The translations under genes and the position numbers were made by a program. This document shows, one piece after another, positions 36,084-44,198 of a stretch of 64,000 nt of DNA. The DNA is from Frigoriglobus tundricola (lineage in GTDB: Bacteria; Planctomycetota; Planctomycetia; Gemmatales; Gemmataceae): the NCBI RefSeq assembly GCF_013128195.2, contig NZ_CP053452.2, positions 558,001-622,000 of the forward strand, given 5' to 3'. Below the pieces are notes generated by a model. That model was given only the letters and a program-made list of their open reading frames with translations, was not told where the DNA came from and made no database searches. The first letter of the stretch is position 1. The number at the start of each line of letters is the position of its first letter.

Positions 36084-37595
36084 TCAGGGACGGTTGTTCT
36101 GAACGTTCCGAATCGTACCGACCGTGGCGTGGAACGTGTTCCACCGGTCGCGTTCGTCGTGGCGCCTCGCCGCTTCGTCGGTGAGCGGAACGCGCGGGGG
36201 AACGAACGCCGCGAACGCGGTCCGGAACTGCGCGGTCAGGGTTTCGGGTTTCGCACTTCGCGAGCGTTCAAGAGCCGCCATCCCGAATAACAGTTGTGAA
36301 CCACTGTCCCACTCCGGGACGGTCAGGTTCGCGGTATCGAGCCATTTACGCGAGGCGCGGACGGCATCCGCGTCCGCGAACCCGACCAGTCGTTTTCGCT
36401 CGACCGCCAATCGCGTTGCGGATTCTATGGCAACCGACCCCACCGATCGCGACGGCAGCGGCACCTCGATCTTCTCCAGCAAATCCTTCAAGGGCGACCC
36501 CGCTCGTGTCGGCGCCGCGAGGGCCGCCGCCGGAGTCAGCGGCCACACCGTTTGCCACTGCGGCGCCCCGAGCCGGCGCCCGTGCAAGTGGGCCGCGTCC
36601 TTCCGCCACTGCGCGTCGGGCTCCTCGTCCGAAGCGGCCCGCAGGTTGTGGTGGCAGGAAGCACAGTTGTACTCCGCGAACTCCGGCCACGGCGTTCGTG
36701 GGTCGCTGGCGGAACGCTCGGCGCGACTCGCGAGCAACTTGCACGCCGCCTCGGCGTGCGCCGTCCGCCCGACCAGCCACGCCTTCGCCGGGTTGAGCGA
36801 CCGGGCCGGCGGGACCGATTCGCTCGAGGTTCTGTCCTTCTCCTGCCAGTGGGGCGGCAACCGGCGGAGGTATTCGGCGAAGTCGAAGTTCAGCCGCGGG
36901 TGCCCGGCCGCGATCATGTCGTGGTTCATGTCGCGCACCGGCAGACCGCCCGCGGCCGGCGCCCCGACGTGGCACCCGAGGCAGTTCACGGCCCGCTCGC
37001 CGAGATCGTAGAGCGGCACCATACCGGTTGCCGCATAGGCTTCGGCCCGGTTGCCCCTCCAGTTCGTGTGTTCGCGGACCCACCCGCTCGCGTTCCCGTG
37101 GCACGCCTCGCAACTGACCCCCTCGCGCCGCTTGTTCAGCACGTGCGGATCGGTGGTCGGCCCCGGTTCGGCGAGCGCCGGGTTGGTGTGGCACGCGAGG
37201 CACCGCGCGTCCTCGGTCGCGGGCCGCCCGCCCGCGTACCGCGCCATGATGTGCCCCGCGGTCACTTTCACCGCGCGGTGCGGGTGATCCGTGAGCAAGC
37301 TGTACGCGGCACTGTGCGGGTCGGCCGCCACCCAAACGCTCCCCGCCCCCTGCCAGGTGGTCGAATCAAGGGTGCCGCCGAGCGCCTTCTCGGCCGGGCC
37401 GCCGTGACACGCCGCGGCGAGGCAGCCGGACAACCCGATGGCCTTCCCCTTCCCTTCGCCCGAGTGAGACGGTTCGGGGGGGACGTAAGCCGCGATCGTC
37501 ACCTCGGGGCGCCGCGACGCACCCGCGGTCGCCCAAACGGCAAAGGCTCCGACAACAACGACTGCGACCAGAACTGTACGTGCCGCGAGATTCAT
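36084..37595 (-). CDS. Exported 5-heme cytochrome c with CX4CH first site, paralogue
   Basis: The 503-residue protein has a clear N-terminal hydrophobic segment (VLVAVVVVGAFAVWATAGAS). Heme sites in order: CLAAACH near residue 57 (CX4CH), CLACH, CEACH, CLGCH and CASCHH. DPHSAAYSLL, NHDMIAAGHPRLNFDF and WPEFAEYNCASCHH align with the neighbouring gene downstream, supporting duplication. The C-terminal half is helical, with no further heme site. It is the first cytochrome of the leftward unit, 110 bases before the next. The upstream AT-rich segment is shared with the rightward genes, so both arms may be co-controlled. Confidence 0.92.
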   Translation of the reverse strand: MNLAARTVLVAVVVVGAFAVWATAGASRRPEVTIAAYVPPEPSHSGEGKGKAIGLSGCLAAACHGGPAEKALGGTLDSTTWQGAGSVWVAADPHSAAYSLLTDHPHRAVKVTAGHIMARYAGGRPATEDARCLACHTNPALAEPGPTTDPHVLNKRREGVSCEACHGNASGWVREHTNWRGNRAEAYAATGMVPLYDLGERAVNCLGCHVGAPAAGGLPVRDMNHDMIAAGHPRLNFDFAEYLRRLPPHWQEKDRTSSESVPPARSLNPAKAWLVGRTAHAEAACKLLASRAERSASDPRTPWPEFAEYNCASCHHNLRAASDEEPDAQWRKDAAHLHGRRLGAPQWQTVWPLTPAAALAAPTRAGSPLKDLLEKIEVPLPSRSVGSVAIESATRLAVERKRLVGFADADAVRASRKWLDTANLTVPEWDSGSQLLFGMAALERSRSAKPETLTAQFRTAFAAFVPPRVPLTDEAARRHDERDRWNTFHATVGTIRNVQNNRP

Positions 37596-37597
37596 TG

Positions 37598-37957
37598 TCA
37601 GCCGAGATTGAAGGCCGGGAATCGGAAAGCGGCGCGTGCGTCCGCGCCCGCCGGTGCGTTCACCATGTTCGGTGTTTTCGGGGCGGCCGGCAAGCGCCCT
37701 TCCACGGGAAAGGACCGCACATGGTCCCGCGCCCGTTGTGACGCGGGCAACTGCCGGTCCCGCACTCCGCGCGTCCGCTCCGGTCCGGAAACAATGTACT
37801 CTATTTCCGACAGGGGCGCCCGCATTTGCACCGAGTTCGTCCCCGGGCCACCTCCACTTCGGTGCACAATCGGTTTCAGCCGCTCCACGTGAACGGGGAG
37901 CACACGCGCGATCACTTCATTGGATAAATTATTGTCTTTATAAGATAAAACAATCAA
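37598..37957 (-). CDS. Possible small protein, unknown
   Basis: A 119-codon frame that starts in the AT-rich control region and ends two bases before the first cytochrome gene. The first 30 residues (LSNEVIARVLPVHVERLKPIVH) look protein-like. The remainder is of uncertain quality and no domain is recognised. No clear ribosome site precedes it. It could be a leader gene of the leftward operon or chance. Confidence 0.3.
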   Translation of the reverse strand: MIVLSYKDNNLSNEVIARVLPVHVERLKPIVHRSGGGPGTNSVQMRAPLSEIEYIVSGPERTRGVRDRQLPASQRARDHVRSFPVEGRLPAAPKTPNMVNAPAGADARAAFRFPAFNLG

Positions 37958-38010
37958 TTAGATGATACAAACAACCATATGTTACTTAAAAGTAAGAATT
38001 GATCTACCGT
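37915..38010. promoter_or_regulatory. AT-rich divergent control region of the electron-transfer island
   Basis: Roughly 95 bases of strongly A/T-rich sequence (attgtctttataagataaaa and following) in an otherwise GC-rich island, located between the leftward cytochrome operon and the rightward genes. Several near-consensus boxes are possible on both strands but I cannot choose among them. Short inverted repeat ttacttaaaagtaa at about 37981-37994. Confidence 0.6.
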
Positions 38011-38720
38011 AATTGCGTTATCCTCTGCTCAACGGCCTTGCGCCGCCCCACTCCGATACGCTTCGCCCCACGCCCGGCGTGTCGGCCCTTCCACGTTCGA
38101 CACTCTTTTATCCGGGTGCCCTGATGCTGCACGCTCTCCCTTGTCGGCTGATGTGGTTCGGTCTCCTTATGGCCCTGTTCTCGCTCGTCCCTATGACCGG
38201 TGCGCTCAACGCGCAACCGGTCGGGCGCTATCGCCTGGCGCCGGGCGGGTTCACCTATGTGCCGCCGGGCGGCCTGACCCCGGTGAACGGTATCCAAGGC
38301 ATTCAAGGTAACCAGGGGAATCAAGGTGTTCAGGGTGGTCAGGGCCTCCAGGGGGGCGGGCTCCAGGGGGGCGGGCTCCAGGGAGGCGGGCTCCAGGGAG
38401 GCGGCGGTCTTCAGGGCTTGGGTGGCGGCGGCATCCGCGGTGGCGGATTCGGCGGGGGCGGCATCCAGGGAGGCGGTGGGTTCGGAGGTGGCGGCATCCA
38501 GGGTGGCGGGTTCGCTGGGGGCGGGTTGGGTGGAGGAGGTTTTGGTGGCGGCGGGTCGGGAGGCGGTGGATTCGGAGGGCACGGCATTATCCGTTTCCAG
38601 TCCATCGGGAGCTATTTAGGTGTTGGGGGTGGCGGGCTTGGCGGTGGGGGCATCCGGGGCGGATTCGGAGGAGGAGGATTCGGAGGAGGAGGATTCGGAG
38701 GAGGAGGATTCGGAGGAGGC

Positions 38721-38823
38721 ATTCGCGGCGGATTCGGAGGCGGGTTCCAAGGTGGATTTGGGGGCGGGGGATCGGCGGGATCGGCGGGTTCCAAGGCGGA
38801 TTCGGAGGCGGGTTCGGGGGCGG
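38721..38823 (+). repeat. 103-bp direct repeat, first copy
   Basis: Identical to 38879-38981, with an offset of 158 bases (not a multiple of three), inside the glycine-rich gene. Confidence 0.9.
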
Positions 38824-38878
38824 AGGGTTCCAAGGCGGATTCGGAGGTGGCGGATTCGGAGGAGGATTCGGAGGCGGT

Positions 38879-38981
38879 ATTCGCGGCGGATTCGGAGGCG
38901 GGTTCCAAGGTGGATTTGGGGGCGGGGGATCGGCGGGATCGGCGGGTTCCAAGGCGGATTCGGAGGCGGGTTCGGGGGCGG
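38879..38981 (+). repeat. 103-bp direct repeat, second copy
   Basis: Identical to 38721-38823. The shared G-run carries the same frame break in both copies. Confidence 0.9.
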
Positions 38982-39305
38982 CGGCAAACAATTCGGGTTC
39001 AGCGGCGGGACCGGTTACTAAAAGTCGAGTCCAAACACTCGAAAGCCGCTGGAAACAAGCGCCGGCGGCTTTTGCTTGCCCGGTGCCCTGCGGGAATCGA
39101 CCCGTTCCACACCACCCGCTCCTCCAGTCTCGAAAGCCCCTCCGCGCGGTTTTTCGAGTACCGTCTTTTGCCCTCCCCCGTCGAACCCGACCATTCGGGA
39201 CGTGTAACTGCCACACTTCCTGCACCAATTCGTTGACCGCCTCGTCTCCGTAAGTTACTATCCTGAACCGGACTCAGCCATCCAGTAACGCAACCGGAGC
39301 CGCGA

Positions 39306-40187
39306 GTGCTTGTCGGCAAGACGAACTCGGTGCGCGGACGCATCCTCTCCATCCTGTTCGCCACGGCCGGCGTCACACTCGCCGGGGTCGCGCTCGCTGC
39401 CGCCGGGGCCGCCGTCGGCGCCTGGGCGTGGCCGCCGCAGCCGAGCAGCCCGCTCGGGGTGTTCTGCGGCGTCGTCGGCGGGCTGATCGTGATCTTCGAG
39501 ATGCTCATCCTGCCGCGGAAGTGGTTCCGCGGCCAGCGCCTCGGCCGCACCCGCACCTGGCTCCAGTGGCACGTCTGGATGGGCCTCATCTGCCTGCCCG
39601 TCATCCTGGTCCACGCCGGGTTCGGGTTCGGCGGGCCGCTCACCACCGTCACCCTCGTGCTGTTTCTGCTCGTTACCGCCAGCGGCGTTTGGGGGCTGAT
39701 CATGCAGCAGTGGCTCCCCCAGAAGTTGCTCGAAGAGATCCCCGGCGAAACCATCGCCTCGCAGATCGATCGCATGGGGGACTACCACGCCGACGAGGCC
39801 GCCCGGCTCGTATCGGCGCTGGTCACGGTGCCGCCGGAAGCGGAATCGGCCGAACCGGTCGTCAGCGGCCCGCTCGCGGCCGAGCTGGTCGCGTTCCGCG
39901 ACGACCTGTTGCTGCCGTACCTCCACTCCGGCGACCGGTCGAACTCGCCGCTCGCCACCCCCACCGATGCCGAACAGAGGTTCGCCCGGCTCCGCGAAGC
40001 GGTTCCGGGCGCGGCCCAACAGACCCTGGACCGCCTCCAAGAACTCGCCGAGCTGCGCCGCCGCTGGGACACGCAGACGCGGATCAACTTCTGGCTCCAC
40101 AACTGGCTCCTGCTCCACCTGCCGCTGTCGGTGGGGATGTCATCGCTGATGGTCCTGCACGCGGTCCGCGCGATGAAGTTCTGGTGA
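39306..40187 (+). CDS. Membrane protein with two His-x13-His pairs, di-heme cytochrome b-like
   Basis: The 293-residue protein has about five hydrophobic segments: about 13-42, 50-69, 86-106, 112-132 and 262-286. A soluble loop of about 120 residues lies between the last two. In segment three His89 and His103, and in the last segment His271 and His285, are each 14 positions apart. That is the spacing used in di-heme b-type membrane subunits where two helices bracket two stacked hemes. This is my inference, and the family was not recognised by name. It could carry electrons across the membrane between the cytoplasmic NuoEF-like/Fe-S proteins and the exported multiheme proteins encoded beside it. 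The GTG start at 39306 has GGAG six bases upstream. Confidence 0.78.
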   Translation: MLVGKTNSVRGRILSILFATAGVTLAGVALAAAGAAVGAWAWPPQPSSPLGVFCGVVGGLIVIFEMLILPRKWFRGQRLGRTRTWLQWHVWMGLICLPVILVHAGFGFGGPLTTVTLVLFLLVTASGVWGLIMQQWLPQKLLEEIPGETIASQIDRMGDYHADEAARLVSALVTVPPEAESAEPVVSGPLAAELVAFRDDLLLPYLHSGDRSNSPLATPTDAEQRFARLREAVPGAAQQTLDRLQELAELRRRWDTQTRINFWLHNWLLLHLPLSVGMSSLMVLHAVRAMKFW

Positions 40188-40315
40188 GACGGAAGGCCCC
40201 GGGGTTGGAATTCCGGGCTCCTGCCGGTGACCCTTCCTGGGTCGATGTCGTACGGAGGCCGGGGGCTGAAGCCCTCGGCCCGAATACAGGGTTTGGTCCT
40301 GACGCCTGGTGAGTG

Positions 40316-41936
40316 ATGCCACGTTCTCCGAGTCGTGACCTGTCGGACCGGTACATCGGGAAGCGCGGGTACTTTCGTAACCCGGACGCGTTCCGCCGCG
40401 GCCGCTACGCGCTGGCCGTGGTCGTGTTCCTCGGTGCGGTCGGGTGGGCCGCGGTCGATGTGCTCAACCCGACACGAGCGGCTTACGGCCACTCGCACGG
40501 GCCGCTCGCCGGCCCGCACGCCGCGTTCGACGACAACTGTGCCGCGTGCCACGTGGGACAGTCGCTCGACTTCAACCCGCTGGCCGTGTTCCGCGCCCGC
40601 GACCGCTGGCACGATCTCTCGTGCGGCAAGTGCCACGCCGGGCAGGACGATATCGGCTTCGCGCACCACGACTCCGGCACCAACGCGGCGCAAGAGTTTC
40701 ACAAGCGCTGCTCGAACTGTCACCACGACCACAACGGCCGGCAGAACTCGCTCGTCCGCTTGTCCGATGCCGATTGCACCCGGTGCCACTCCGATCTCGG
40801 CAAGTGGCACGAACCGAGTAAGTCGAGGTCCGGCACCCCCTACCAGAACACGATCACGAGTTTCGCGACCAACCACCCGGAGTTCCGCGCCCTCGACATT
40901 TCGAGCAAGCCGCGCACGCTCACGTTCAGCCACGCCGTTCACATGAATCCGGGTCAGGCGTACACGCCCGGCGGCAAAGAAGCGATGACACTCGCGCGCG
41001 TGACCGAGCTGTCCGGCAGAGCCGCAGCGGATCGCTATCGAAAGCCGGGCCAGGACGACAACTCCCCCGTCCTTCTCGATTGCGCTTCGTGTCACCAGCT
41101 CGACCCGGGCGCCGGCACCCCGACCTTCGACAAGCTGAAGACGGCACTCGACTCGTTCGGCGAACCGACCCGTGCCCTGCTCCCCCCGCGGCCCGAGGGC
41201 GCCTACTTCCTGCCCCTCAACTACGAAGTGAGCTGCCGCGCCTGTCACCCGCTGACGGCGCCCGAGGGGGTGAGTGCGGGTAAGGTCGTTCCGCGGTTCA
41301 ACGTTGCGCACCGCCGGCAGCCCACCGAACTGGCCGCCGAGTTGAAGGCCGGCTACGTGAAGGGGATGGTGGGTACCAACCACCCGGGCGCTCGCGGCCC
41401 CGCCCGAGCCCGGCGGCAAGCTCGACGCCCGGCCCGCCGCCGGCACCCCGACAATCGGGGCCGAGGCCGACCGCCTCGCGCGGGCCGCCGAGCGGCAGCT
41501 CCTCTCCGGCGCGGCCGGGTGCGCCAAGTGCCACGTGGTCGCCGCACCGGCCGCGGCCGACACGTTCCGCATCGAACCGGTGCCCGATCGGACGGTCTGG
41601 TTCACGCACGCGAAGTTCAACCACTCCGCGCACCGCGGCACGACCTGCGCCACGTGCCACCCCGGCACCGGGGCGGCGACCATCGCGCCGGCCGACGCGA
41701 ACAAGCCCGAGCCGACGCAGATCCTGGGCGTCGAGTCGTGCCGCGCCTGTCACTCGCCGGCCGGCACGAAGGTGACGCTGCCGGACGGCTCCAAGGTCGC
41801 CGGCGGCGGCGTGCGGGCGGCGTGTACCGACTGCCACCGCTACCACCACAACGACACGCCGCTTCAGGGCCGCGGGTCGCCGGCCCGGTTCCCGAAAGAC
41901 CCGCGGGGCCTGGCCGACTGGCTCAAGGGGAAGTGA
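40316..41936 (+). pseudogene. Exported 10-heme cytochrome c, single frame break
   Basis: The start is ATG at 40316, with one membrane segment at about 36-56 (YALAVVVFLGAVGWAAVDVL). First frame: CAACH, CGKCH, CSNCHH, CTRCH, CASCH and CRACH. Near 41360-41400 the frame moves by +1. In the new frame CAKCH, CATCH, CRACH and CTDCH follow, and the protein ends DWLKGK at 41936. Together that is ten heme sites over about 540 residues. Without correction, the first frame runs to 41953 through Arg/Gly-rich nonsense and the last four hemes are lost. One G fewer in AAGGGGATGG near 41362 would restore continuity. The spacing with neighbours (about 128 and 106 bases) suggests one operon. Either a sequencing indel or a broken gene. 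Confidence 0.8.
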
Positions 41937-42042
41937 CGAAAAGTGGGCAGTAGACCGTTGGCAGAACAGAGCGATGGGGGCAGGTGGGTGAAGGGTCTGG
42001 ACGGCAACTTTCGGCCCACAGCCCACTAATGAAGGGTTCGCG

Positions 42043-44100
42043 ATGATCGTTCAGCGGCTGCGCGAGATCCAGAACCGGTTCGGCTTCCTCCCCGACGACG
42101 AGCTGAAGAAGCTCGCGCGCGACAGCGGCGTGCCGCTGTACCGCATCGAGGAGGTGTCGAGCTTCTTCCCGGCGTTCATCCTCGAGCGGACCAACCCGCC
42201 GAAGATCGAAATGCGCGTCTGCCGCGACATGACGTGCCACCTGCGCGGCGCCGCGGAGCTGCTCGATACCAAGACCGGCCTCCCGGTCCTCGCCCGGGAG
42301 CTGACCGAACGGACCGGTGAGGCGGTGTGCGTCGAGGGCGTGTCGTGCCTGGGCCGGTGCGACCGCGCCCCGGCCGTGTGGGTCGAGAAGCGGCCCATGC
42401 CCGAGGGCGAACACGCCTGGGTGTACGCGAACCGCAGCCGCGAAGAACTGGAAGACGTCCTCCGCAAGCTCGCGGCCGGCGAGGACCCGCCGCCGGCCGA
42501 CCCGGACGCAGAGTACACCCCGCACACCAACGCGAACCGCACCTACTCGTCGCCGCCGGTGAAGGACAGCGACCACCCCGCGCTGCCCGCCGCCGGCTGG
42601 TCGCTCGACGTGTACGGCCGGCAGCGGTGGCCCCGGGACTACCGGGCCGTCAAGCGGTTCACCGACTACCTCAAGAACCTGTCGCGCCCGCTCCTGTCCC
42701 CGCCCCGCGAGATGGGCGGCAAGGACCTGGAAAATTACGTCCAGAAGTACCACCCGCTGCTGTGGGAGCTGAAGACCGCGAACCTCCTCGGGATGGGCGG
42801 GGCCGGCGCGCCCGCGTACCAGAAGTGGCTCGACGTGTGGCGCGAGCCGGGGCCGGAAAAGTACATCGTCTGCAACGGCGACGAGAGCGAACCGGGCACC
42901 TTCAAGGACCGCGAGCTGCTCCTGCGCATGCCCCACCTCGTCGTGGAGGGCGTGATCCTCGCCGGGCTGATGACCGGGGCGGCGGCCGGCTACATCTACA
43001 TCCGGCACGAGTACCACGAGCAGATCCACGCCGTTCGCGAAGAGATTATGAGGGCCAACCGGCTCAACGCCTGCGGCGACGACATCTACGAGTCCGGGCG
43101 GAACTTCCAGGTGGAAGTGTTCGAGAGCCCCGGCGGGTACATCTGCGGCGAACAGTCCGCCCTCATCGAAGCGATGGAGGACCGCCGCGGCCAGCCGCGC
43201 AACCGCCCGCCCGAACTGACCACCAACGGGCTCCGCGACCGCCCGACGGTCGTCAACAACGTCGAGACGCTCGCCTGGGCGCCCGGCATCGTGCTGTTCG
43301 GCGGCGACAAGTACGAACTGGGCGGCTGGCGCCTGCCGCCGGCGCCCCCGGCCGCGCAGGTGAAGATGGGCGGGCGGCGGCTGTTCTCCATCAGCGGCGA
43401 CGTGGCGCGGCCCGGCGTCTACGAGGTCGCCATCGGGTTACCGCTCCGCGACCTGCTCACCGATCCCAAGTACTGCGGCGGCATCATCAACGGCCCGCTC
43501 CGCGCGGTCGCGACCTCCGGCCCGTCCGGCGGGCTCCTGCCGGCCAAGATCCCGATCGACCCGAAGCTCGACGAGAAGAAGCGGGCCGACGTGGTGAAGC
43601 GCATCAGCGACCGGTCGCCGACCGACGCGGCGTACATGGAGTGGTTCCTCAGGACGCACGTCCCGATGGGGGCGACGCACCTCGACCTGCTCGACGTGCC
43701 GCTCGACCTGACCTTCTACCGCAACATGGAATCGGCGTTCCGGCTGCCGGTGGAACCGATGCTCGGCGCCGCCCTCGTCGTCTACGCGGGCGACGTGGAC
43801 ATTCTGGACCAGGCCGTGAACTTCACGGAGTTCTACCGCAACGAGTCGTGCGGCAAGTGCGTCCCGTGCCGGCTCGGCTCGCAGAAATTGGTACAGATCG
43901 GCAACGAGTTGCTGACGCGCCGCGACGCGGGCGAGCCGCCGGTCGGGGCCGAGGCCGCCGCGGCGAAGAGCGACATCGAGCAGATCACCCGGACGCTCAA
44001 GCTGACCTCGATCTGCGGCCTCGGGTACGTGGCCCCGTTCCCACTGGCGACCGCCGTGGCGTACTTCGGGGCCGATTTCCAGAAGAAGCCGGGAACGTAA
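42043..44100 (+). CDS. Fused NuoE-NuoF-type NADH dehydrogenase flavoprotein subunit
   Basis: The 685-residue cytoplasmic protein. Residues 1-150 are a NuoE-type thioredoxin-like [2Fe-2S] domain with Cys60, Cys65, Cys102 and Cys106. After a linker, the NuoF part binds FMN and NADH (LLGMGGAGAPAYQKW, CNGDESEPGTFKDREL, YICGEQSALIEAMEDRRGQP, RPTVVNNVETLAW). It has an SLBB domain (SGDVARPGVYEVAIGLPLRD) and the [4Fe-4S] site ESCGKCVPCRLG with a fourth Cys in SICGLGY. All cluster ligands are intact. The fused layout resembles HoxF and the flavin subunits of NAD-linked formate dehydrogenases and hydrogenases more than complex I. It is encoded between multiheme and Fe-S genes and far from the nuoJKLM operon, so it likely serves a separate NADH-oxidising module. 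Start: ATG at 42043 with AAGGG upstream. Confidence 0.94.
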   Translation: MIVQRLREIQNRFGFLPDDELKKLARDSGVPLYRIEEVSSFFPAFILERTNPPKIEMRVCRDMTCHLRGAAELLDTKTGLPVLARELTERTGEAVCVEGVSCLGRCDRAPAVWVEKRPMPEGEHAWVYANRSREELEDVLRKLAAGEDPPPADPDAEYTPHTNANRTYSSPPVKDSDHPALPAAGWSLDVYGRQRWPRDYRAVKRFTDYLKNLSRPLLSPPREMGGKDLENYVQKYHPLLWELKTANLLGMGGAGAPAYQKWLDVWREPGPEKYIVCNGDESEPGTFKDRELLLRMPHLVVEGVILAGLMTGAAAGYIYIRHEYHEQIHAVREEIMRANRLNACGDDIYESGRNFQVEVFESPGGYICGEQSALIEAMEDRRGQPRNRPPELTTNGLRDRPTVVNNVETLAWAPGIVLFGGDKYELGGWRLPPAPPAAQVKMGGRRLFSISGDVARPGVYEVAIGLPLRDLLTDPKYCGGIINGPLRAVATSGPSGGLLPAKIPIDPKLDEKKRADVVKRISDRSPTDAAYMEWFLRTHVPMGATHLDLLDVPLDLTFYRNMESAFRLPVEPMLGAALVVYAGDVDILDQAVNFTEFYRNESCGKCVPCRLGSQKLVQIGNELLTRRDAGEPPVGAEAAAAKSDIEQITRTLKLTSICGLGYVAPFPLATAVAYFGADFQKKPGT

Positions 44101-44198
44101 GGACACGACCCACAACGGCAAGCACAGACGTCAGTCTCCAGCCCTTCGGGCCGGAGACACAAACGCACAGAACCGTTCCGCCCGAGTGAGTTCGCACC

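Larger units (their letters stand above)
38124..39021 (+). pseudogene. Secreted glycine-rich protein, frame broken twice in repeats
   Basis: The ATG at 38124 starts a signal peptide (LMWFGLLMALFSLVPMTGALNA). Then come collagen-like triplets (GIQGIQGNQGNQGVQGGQ) and long Gly-rich runs of GGGF, GGIQ and GGIRGG. At about 38775 the Gly-rich frame drops by one base, and again at about 38933, so the expected ending (GGGKQFGFSGGTGY, stop at 39019-39021) is two shifts away. Without shifts the first frame runs on to 39236 in Ser/Asp/Arg-rich sequence unlike the rest. Both breaks lie at the same spot of a 103-bp direct repeat (GGGGGCGGGGGATC). The protein may be a surface or matrix protein. Its place at the head of the rightward redox genes may be incidental. 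Confidence 0.6.
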
